From an uncultured Bacillota bacterium (GTDB lineage Bacteria; Bacillota_I; Bacilli_A; RF39; UBA660), in NCBI GenBank assembly GCA_946626905.1, contig CAMOVA010000025.1, positions 1 through 11,680 on the forward strand: 11,680 nucleotides of DNA, read 5' to 3'. The stretch's first letter is position 1. Every line of letters begins with the position of its first letter. Made by a program: the position numbers and the translations under genes. The notes beneath the pieces were generated by a model. It was given only the letters and a program-made list of their open reading frames with translations. It was not told where the DNA came from and searched no databases. Positions 7,343 through 11,680 of this stretch are shown piece by piece.

Positions 7343-7465
7343 TTAACGTGATAAAACTTTACGTCCTTTTCTTCTTCTATTATTTATAATGTTAGTTTTC
7401 ATTCTTGCAAAAAAACCTTGTTTTTTACTTCTTCTTCTATTATTTGGTTGATAAGTTCTTTTCAT
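7343..7465 (-). CDS. rpmH: Ribosomal protein bL34 (short form, 40 residues)
   Basis: This gene encodes the small, very basic 50S subunit protein bL34. The product begins MKRTYQPNNRRR and ends RRRKGRKVLSR, both characteristic of the family. It is 40 residues long against the usual 44 or so. The difference is a gap of about four residues between ARMKT (20-24) and the C-terminal RRRKGRK block, where most L34 proteins carry an extra GRKVLAR-like stretch. The start is fixed by AGGAGGT at 7471-7477. It is transcribed from a consensus promoter at 7507-7535, which borders the origin, and is followed by a hairpin before rnpA. Confidence 0.96.
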   Translation of the reverse strand: MKRTYQPNNRRRSKKQGFFARMKTNIINNRRRKGRKVLSR

Positions 7466-7506
7466 AGTACACCTCCTATATTGATAAATTGCGTCTTGCT
7501 TTATAG

Positions 7507-7535
7507 ATTATATATTTTTTTTTAGTATTTGTCAA
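7507..7535 (-). promoter_or_regulatory. Consensus sigma-A promoter of rpmH
   Basis: On the minus strand a perfect TTGACA (7530-7535) and a perfect TATAAT (7507-7512) are separated by 17 bp. This is the best promoter in the window and faces rpmH, as expected for a ribosomal protein gene. It drives rpmH and, by read-through, probably the rnpA-yidC-jag-mnmE block. Confidence 0.85.
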
Positions 7536-7559
7536 TTTATTTGAAATAAAAAAATATAT

Positions 7560-7745
7560 TTATCCACAAGTTTTTTATATATTTTTTAATAATTTTTAAA
7601 ATATCCACATAGTATGTGTATAAAATTATTAACATGTTAATTATGTATCAAAATTTTTTCCACATATTTTGTGGATTGATAGTTTTTTGTATATTTTTTA
7701 TATATTTTTATATGTGGAAAAGTTGTTTATAAAAAGTTTTCCACA
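7560..7745. other. oriC: oriC: DnaA-box cluster upstream of dnaA
   Basis: The stretch between rpmH and dnaA contains seven 9-mers matching the DnaA box TTATCCACA. The perfect box is at 7560-7568 (+). ATATCCACA lies at 7601-7609 (+), TTATACACA at 7615-7623 (-), TTTTCCACA at 7656-7664 (+), CAATCCACA at 7670-7678 (-), TTTTCCACA at 7713-7721 (-) and TTTTCCACA at 7737-7745 (+). Two pairs (7601/7615 and 7656/7670) are inverted repeats. The rest is almost pure A/T, suited to unwinding. Coding direction flips at this point, with genes on both sides transcribed away from it, as at a replication origin. Confidence 0.9.
7628..7641. repeat. 14-bp perfect palindrome within oriC
   Basis: ATTAACATGTTAAT is a perfect inverted repeat lying between DnaA boxes 3 and 4. 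It does not resemble a DnaA box or the parS/Noc-site consensus. It may bind an origin regulator, or it may be chance in AT-rich DNA. Confidence 0.6.
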
Positions 7746-7753
7746 ATTTTATC

Positions 7754-7782
7754 TTTATTTTTATTTTTTTTTAAGGTAAAAT
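7754..7782 (+). promoter_or_regulatory. Possible dnaA promoter (weak)
   Basis: TAAAAT at 7777-7782 is a reasonable -10, with a poor -35 candidate TTTATT (7754-7759) at 17 bp. Transcription would start just ahead of the AGGGTGG ribosome binding site (7791-7797). The last DnaA box (7737-7745) lies just upstream and could allow autoregulation. No better promoter was seen, and this one is uncertain. Confidence 0.25.
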
Positions 7783-7801
7783 GTTCATATAGGGTGGTAT
7801 T

Positions 7802-9148
7802 ATGAATGTAGATAAACTATGGGAAAAGTTCCTAGAAATAATAAAAACAAAGGTTTCTAAAATTGCATATGATACATGGTTTGCGGAATCTAAATTACAT
7901 GAACTTAAAGATAATAAAGCTGTTGTCGTTGTAAGTATGCATATACAAAAGAAAAACTTAAAAGAAAATTACAATGATCTAATTGAAGAAGTATTTACTG
8001 AAGTTTCGGGTTCTAATTTTAAATTTGAATATTTATTAGAAGATGAAGTTGATAGTGAAGAAAAAATTAATACAAATATTATAGGTGTACCAAATGATAA
8101 TTTTGAAACTAATTTAATACCAAAATATAACTTTGATAATTTTATAGTAGGGGATAGTAATAAATTTGCACATGCCAGTGCACTTGCTGTTGCTGAAAAT
8201 CCAGGACAAATGTATAATCCTTTATTTTTATATGGAAGTAGTGGATTAGGAAAGACTCACTTAATGCATGCAATAGGTAATTATATTGTTAAAAATAAGA
8301 ATAAAAGAGTTCTTTATGTTACATGTGAAAAATTTGTTGAAGATTTTATTGGTATAACACGTAAAAAAAATAATAATAATTTTGATAATGTGGAAATCTT
8401 TAAAAAGAAATATCGTGATATAGATGTATTAATAATAGATGATATTCAATATTTGGGTAATGCTAATCAAACTCAACAAGAATTTTTTAATACTTTTAAT
8501 GATTTATATGGAAATAATAAACAAATTATTATTTCTTCTGATAGATCACCTGAAGATTTAAAATTATTAGAGGAAAGATTATTAACAAGATTCAATTGGG
8601 GTCTTACAATAAATATTTTTCCACCGGATTTTAAATTAAGAATGAATATTATTGATAATAAAATTGAAGCTAATATGCTTAACAATTCTTTTCCAAATGA
8701 TGTTAAAGAATATATTGCAAGTAATTGTACAAGTGATATTAGAAAACTAGAAGGGGCTATTACAAGAGTAGTTGCTTATGCAACAATGATGAATGGTTCC
8801 GATATAACAATGCCTTTAGCTATTGAAGCTTTACAAGATTATTTTTCTAAAAGTATTATAGCTAAAAATAAAATTGATCAAGTTCAGCAAATCGTTGCTA
8901 GCCATTATAATATAAGTGTTAGTGATTTAAAAAGTAAAAAAAGAGTAAGTTATATTGCTTTTCCTAGACAGGTGGCAATGTATATATGTAGAAATATATT
9001 AGAAGAGTCATTATCAAAAATAGGAATTGAATTTGGTGGAAAAGATCATACAACAGTAATGCATTCTGTGGATAAAATAGCTAAACAAATTAAAAATGAT
9101 GATAAGTTTGAAATAGAAATTAATAAGCTAATTAACCAAATAAAATAA
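7802..9148 (+). CDS. dnaA: Chromosomal replication initiator protein DnaA
   Basis: DnaA binds DnaA boxes, oligomerises with ATP and opens the origin. The 448-residue protein has all domains. Domain I covers about residues 1-70 and a short linker domain II follows. The AAA+ domain has Walker A GSSGLGKT (145-152), Walker B VLIIDD (209-214), a sensor I-type stretch IIISSDR (242-248), the arginine-finger region ERLLTRFNWGL (258-268) and sensor II DIRKLEGA (312-319). The DNA-binding domain IV (about 350-448) carries KSKKR and the signature KDHTTVMHSV (414-423). The start is supported by AGGGTGG at 7791-7797. The upstream boxes and a further one after the gene mark it as the origin-adjacent dnaA. 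Confidence 0.99.
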   Translation: MNVDKLWEKFLEIIKTKVSKIAYDTWFAESKLHELKDNKAVVVVSMHIQKKNLKENYNDLIEEVFTEVSGSNFKFEYLLEDEVDSEEKINTNIIGVPNDNFETNLIPKYNFDNFIVGDSNKFAHASALAVAENPGQMYNPLFLYGSSGLGKTHLMHAIGNYIVKNKNKRVLYVTCEKFVEDFIGITRKKNNNNFDNVEIFKKKYRDIDVLIIDDIQYLGNANQTQQEFFNTFNDLYGNNKQIIISSDRSPEDLKLLEERLLTRFNWGLTINIFPPDFKLRMNIIDNKIEANMLNNSFPNDVKEYIASNCTSDIRKLEGAITRVVAYATMMNGSDITMPLAIEALQDYFSKSIIAKNKIDQVQQIVASHYNISVSDLKSKKRVSYIAFPRQVAMYICRNILEESLSKIGIEFGGKDHTTVMHSVDKIAKQIKNDDKFEIEINKLINQIK

Positions 9149-9205
9149 AGAAAAAAATAAATTAAAAATAATAATAATCCACTTTATAAAATATTAAAAT
9201 AATAG

Positions 9206-9240
9206 TTTTCCACAATTTCTACCTCTATAATAATAATAAT
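9206..9240 (+). other. DnaA box and triplet tract between dnaA and dnaN (possible unwinding element)
   Basis: TTTTCCACA at 9206-9214 matches 8 of 9 DnaA-box positions. It is followed, four bases later, by CTA-CCT-CTA and then four TAA triplets (9219-9239). In B. subtilis the unwinding site also lies after dnaA, as a DnaA box followed on the same strand by CTA-like triplets (DnaA-trios on the opposite strand). The order and orientation here match that pattern, though the triplets are imperfect. Confidence 0.45.
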
Positions 9241-9270
9241 TTAAAAAAAATAAAAATAAGGAGTGATTTT

Positions 9271-10392
9271 ATGAAATTTGAAATTAAACAAAATAAATTA
9301 ATAGAACATTTAAATTATGTTATAAAAGGAATTTCTAATAAAAATATAATTCCAGTATTAAATTGTATAAAATTTGAATTAACTAATGAAGGCTTATATT
9401 TAATAAGTACTGATAATGATATTGCTATTAAATCTTTCATTGATAAAAAAGATATAGAAAATATAGAAGTATGTGGAGAAATATTAATATCAGGTAAATT
9501 TATATATGAAATAGTAAGAAAATTACCTAATACTATTATAAATATAGAAGAAGTTGTGGATAATAAAATTGTAGTAAGTACTGATAATTCAGAATTTACA
9601 TTAAATTGTAATAATCCAAGTGATTTTCCAACTATAGATTTAGATGATAGTAAAACACCTATATCTATAAGTAAAAAGGTATTATCTAATATAATAAGAC
9701 AAGTTAGCTTTACAACATCTGCTCAAGATTCAAGACCTGTTCTTACAGGAATTAATTTTAAAATAAATAATAATAAATTAGAATGTATAGGTACTGACTC
9801 TTACAGATTAGGTAAAAAAGTAATTGAATTAAATAATAATATAAAAGAAGATATAAATATTATAATTCCTACTAAAAATCTTATAGAATTATCAAAATTA
9901 TATAGCATAGATGAAGATGAAATAGAAATGCATATATTTAATAATAAAGTTATATTTAAATTTAATAATATAATATTTATGACTAAAATAATAAATGGAA
10001 CATTTCCTGATACTTCTAAATTAATACCAAGTGAATTTGAAACAATTATATCAATAAATACAACAGAATTTTATAATGCTATAGATAGAGCTTCTTTATT
10101 AACAAGTGAAGAAGATAAAAATATAATAAATTTAATTTTAAAAAATTCTCAAATAAATATTTCTTCAAATATTCCAGAAATAGGTAATGTAGAAGAAAAT
10201 ATGAATGTAGAAACTATAAAAGGAAATGAAATTAAAATTTCTTTCAGTTCTAAATTTATGATGGAAGCTATTAAGTCTTTTGATTCAGAAAATATTCAAA
10301 TATTATTTAATGGAGATATTAAACCTATTATATTAAAAGATCCTAATAGTGATGATTTAATTCAATTAGTAGTTCCTATAAGAACATATTAA
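9271..10392 (+). CDS. dnaN: DNA polymerase III beta sliding clamp
   Basis: DnaN forms the ring-shaped dimer that tethers DNA polymerase III and other partners to DNA. The 373-residue product has the family length for three clamp domains. SRPVLTG at residues 154-160 and TDSYRL at 175-180 are conserved domain II elements lining the peptide-binding pocket. The C-terminal VVPIRTY corresponds to the conserved PxR ending. The start follows AAGGAGTGA at 9258-9266. The gene follows dnaA after 122 bases containing a DnaA box, and is closed by a strong terminator, so comK-like is transcribed separately. Confidence 0.98.
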   Translation: MKFEIKQNKLIEHLNYVIKGISNKNIIPVLNCIKFELTNEGLYLISTDNDIAIKSFIDKKDIENIEVCGEILISGKFIYEIVRKLPNTIINIEEVVDNKIVVSTDNSEFTLNCNNPSDFPTIDLDDSKTPISISKKVLSNIIRQVSFTTSAQDSRPVLTGINFKINNNKLECIGTDSYRLGKKVIELNNNIKEDINIIIPTKNLIELSKLYSIDEDEIEMHIFNNKVIFKFNNIIFMTKIINGTFPDTSKLIPSEFETIISINTTEFYNAIDRASLLTSEEDKNIINLILKNSQINISSNIPEIGNVEENMNVETIKGNEIKISFSSKFMMEAIKSFDSENIQILFNGDIKPIILKDPNSDDLIQLVVPIRTY

Positions 10393-10416
10393 ATAGCAAA
10401 TTTTGCTATTTTTTTT
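10391..10416 (+). terminator. Intrinsic terminator after dnaN
   Basis: A 9-bp stem (10391-10399 with 10403-10411), with a 3-base loop, runs into eight consecutive T (10409-10416). It starts in the dnaN stop codon and separates dnaA-dnaN from the following regulator gene. Confidence 0.85.
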
Positions 10417-10420
10417 ATAT

Positions 10421-10447
10421 TTCGACATTATTAGACAAATTTCGACA
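10421..10447 (+). promoter_or_regulatory. Three 10-bp-phased Spo0A-box-like heptamers
   Basis: TTCGACA (10421-10427), TTAGACA (10431-10437) and TTCGACA (10441-10447) stand at an exact 10-bp period. TTCGACA is the reverse complement of the Spo0A box TGTCGAA, and tandem 7-mers with 3-bp gaps are the arrangement bound by Spo0A dimers. They lie upstream of a candidate -10 (10459-10464) for the ComK-like gene. I found no other exact copy in the window. Whether this genome encodes Spo0A cannot be seen here. Confidence 0.6.
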
Positions 10448-10464
10448 AAGTAGAGTGGTATAAG
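10432..10464 (+). promoter_or_regulatory. Candidate activator-dependent promoter of comK-like
   Basis: TATAAG (10459-10464) is the best -10. The nearest -35-like hexamer, TAGACA (10432-10437), lies 21 bp away, too far for ordinary sigma-A use. A 17-bp spacer would place the -35 on the poor CAAATT. A long spacer with regulator boxes over the -35 recalls Spo0A-activated spoIIG-type promoters. This is inferred. Confidence 0.4.
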
Positions 10465-10495
10465 AAAAAAAATCATTTAGTTTGGGGGTGATTAT

Positions 10496-10963
10496 ATGTT
10501 AGAAAATTATGAAATTAATCTTAATACAATTGCAATTTTATCAATTGATAATAATACTTCAAAAGTATATGAAGATAATGATACTTTTTATGTTAAAAAA
10601 AATCAAAGAGAAATCATAGATGATAGTTGTAAGTATTTTGGTAGTTCATTTTTAGGTAGACATGAAGGAACAAAAAATTTAATAGGGGTAAATTATAAAA
10701 GTCCTATAATAATAGAAGAAACAAGAAATATTATTTTTTTTCCTACAAGTTCACCAAGATTTAATGATTGTAATTGGATAGCTTTAAATAAAATAAAAAG
10801 TTATCATAAATATAATAATAGAACACAAATTATATTTATTAATAATGAAAAAATAGAAATAGATATTTCATATGGTTCTTTAACAAATCAAATATTAAGA
10901 GCAACATTATTAGAATCAACATTAAATAAAAGAAAAAAAATAGAAAAAAATGCTTATAATTAG
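10496..10963 (+). CDS. comK: ComK-family competence transcription factor (short form)
   Basis: I recognise this as a ComK homologue by remembered alignment to B. subtilis ComK. IIDDSCKYFGSSFLGRHEGT (residues 40-59) parallels IVDRSCRFFGSSYAGRKAGT. The stretch 69-85, with FFPTSSP, parallels the PPIMVDP...FLFPTLSS region. CNWI (92-95) parallels CGWI, and ISYGSLTNQILRA (124-136) parallels ISYNSFENQVYRT. ComK activates the late DNA-uptake genes by binding paired AT-rich boxes in the minor groove. This product has 155 residues against 192 in B. subtilis; the missing part is the C-terminal tail. A strong GGGGGTG (10484-10490) sets the start. It stands alone between terminators, where many Firmicutes have yaaA between dnaN and recF. 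The homology is fairly sure; control of competence here is inferred. Confidence 0.85.
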   Translation: MLENYEINLNTIAILSIDNNTSKVYEDNDTFYVKKNQREIIDDSCKYFGSSFLGRHEGTKNLIGVNYKSPIIIEETRNIIFFPTSSPRFNDCNWIALNKIKSYHKYNNRTQIIFINNEKIEIDISYGSLTNQILRATLLESTLNKRKKIEKNAYN

Positions 10964-10972
10964 GCATTTTTT
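10946..10972 (+). terminator. Intrinsic terminator after comK-like
   Basis: AAAAATGC (10946-10953) pairs with GCATTTTT (10964-10971), with a T-G pair possibly extending the stem over an 8-10-base loop, and a T-run follows to 10972. The stop codon TAG is in the hairpin. Together with the dnaN terminator it isolates comK-like as a single-gene unit. Confidence 0.75.
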
Positions 10973-11003
10973 ATATTTATTTCTTTTAAAATACCTTTTT
11001 TTA

Positions 11004-11012
11004 TGTTATAAT
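11004..11012 (+). promoter_or_regulatory. Predicted recF promoter (extended -10)
   Basis: TGTTATAAT contains a perfect TATAAT (11007-11012) preceded by TG one base upstream, an extended -10. The -35 at 17 bp (10984-10989, TTTTAA) is weak. The leader of about 80 bases before recF carries no recognisable gene or structured RNA element. Confidence 0.5.
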
Positions 11013-11099
11013 TATATATATGTATAGGAGTATTAAAAATAGTAAAAATTTAAAAAAAGACTATTAAAATGCAAAATTTAAAACAAAGAGGGTTTTTTT

Positions 11100-11680
11100 A
11101 TGTATATTTCTAATTTAAAATTATCTAATTTTAGAAATTATAAGAATTTGTCTATTAAATTATCAAAAAATATAAATATTTTAATAGGAAATAATGGAGA
11201 AGGTAAAACTAATTTACTAGAAAGTATTTATGTTTTGGGTCTTACAAAGTCCCACAGATCTTTTATAGATAATAATTTAATAAGAAATAATTGTGATAAA
11301 TGTAAGATATCAGCTACATTAAACAAGGATACTTATAAATCTTATTTAGAAATTACAATAGAAAATAAAACTAAAACTTTAAAAATAGATAAAAATATTA
11401 TTAATAGAAATAGTGATTATATATCAAATATGAATATTATAATATTTTATCCAGAAGATTTAGAATTAATAAAAGGCTCTCCATCAGCAAGAAGAAGATT
11501 TTTAAATTTAGAATTATCTCAATTAAATAGAAATTATTTAGTAATACTTAATGATTATAATAAATTATTAAAAATGAGAAATGATTATTTAAAAAATAGA
11601 TATATAGATGAAAACTATTTAAATATAATAACAGATTATTTAATTGAGAAGGCTATTTCTATATATAAAACAAGAAAAAA
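11100..11680 (+). CDS. recF: DNA replication and repair protein RecF, partial (N-terminal 193 codons)
   Basis: RecF is an SMC-like ATPase that, with RecO and RecR, helps load RecA at gapped DNA. The visible part opens MYISNLKLSNFRNY, typical of the family. Walker A is GNNGEGKT at residues 30-37. The stretches YVLGLTKSHRSF (44-55) and FYPEDLELIKGSPSARRRFL are highly characteristic. The frame runs open to the right edge of the window, so the signature motif, Walker B and C-terminus are not seen. AAAGAGGG at 11085-11092, seven bases before the ATG, fixes the start. The usual yaaA (S4-domain) gene before recF is missing; the comK-like gene is in its place. Confidence 0.97.
   Translation, partial: MYISNLKLSNFRNYKNLSIKLSKNINILIGNNGEGKTNLLESIYVLGLTKSHRSFIDNNLIRNNCDKCKISATLNKDTYKSYLEITIENKTKTLKIDKNIINRNSDYISNMNIIIFYPEDLELIKGSPSARRRFLNLELSQLNRNYLVILNDYNKLLKMRNDYLKNRYIDENYLNIITDYLIEKAISIYKTRK

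Noticed and set aside
7466..7801. parS site (TGTTTCACGTGAAACA) near the origin
   Set aside because: No sequence close to it was found here or elsewhere in the window on reading both strands.
10448..10495. ComK autoregulatory box (paired AAAA-N5-TTTT) before comK-like
   Set aside because: Only one imperfect half (A-run then TCATTTAG near 10465-10482) is present. No proper pair at the known spacings was found.
10393..10495. yaaA-like S4-domain gene in the dnaN-recF interval
   Set aside because: No frame of about 70 codons with S4 features is present between dnaN and comK-like, or between comK-like and recF.
11020..11067. Short frame encoding about 15 residues upstream of recF
   Set aside because: It has no ribosome binding site, a very AT-biased composition and no recognisable similarity. 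It is probably just recF leader.

Overview
The window is a chromosomal replication-origin region from a very AT-rich low-GC Firmicutes-type bacterium. It most resembles the Bacilli/Erysipelotrichia/Mollicutes-related lineages. Gene order and protein motifs support this: noc-rsmG-mnmG-mnmE-jag-yidC-rnpA-rpmH run leftward and dnaA-dnaN-comK-like-recF run rightward, diverging from a DnaA-box cluster at about 7560-7745. Every tryptophan codon I checked is TGG, and none of the ten visible stop codons is TGA. The Mycoplasma/Spiroplasma TGA=Trp code is therefore unlikely. No tRNA, rRNA, CRISPR array or insertion sequence was seen.

Left arm (minus strand). rpmH starts from a consensus promoter, followed by rnpA, yidC (lipoprotein-type), jag and mnmE as a tight block with overlapping ends. 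Terminator-like hairpins sit at the rpmH/rnpA and jag/mnmE junctions. mnmG-rsmG has its own promoter after the mnmE terminator. After the rsmG terminator comes a noc-type ParB-family gene with its own promoter, flanked by two palindromes that resemble Noc-binding sites. The noc reading frame leaves the window inside a 63-bp tandem repeat that encodes a 21-residue Pro/Gln/Val/Asn-rich unit.

Origin. The 336 bases between rpmH and dnaA hold the rpmH promoter, seven DnaA-box-like 9-mers in both orientations and a 14-bp perfect palindrome. A further DnaA box, followed by a CTA/TAA triplet tract, lies between dnaA and dnaN, suggesting a bipartite origin like that of B. subtilis.

Right arm (plus strand). 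dnaA and dnaN are ordinary. Between dnaN and recF, where many Firmicutes carry the small S4-domain gene yaaA, there is a 155-codon gene whose sequence I recognise as a ComK-family competence regulator. It lacks the C-terminal tail of B. subtilis ComK. Just upstream are three 7-mers at an exact 10-bp period (two TTCGACA, one TTAGACA), the form and spacing of Spo0A boxes. A ComK-type master regulator with a possible Spo0A-type operator, placed at the origin, is the most interesting feature of the window. The N-terminal part of recF closes it.
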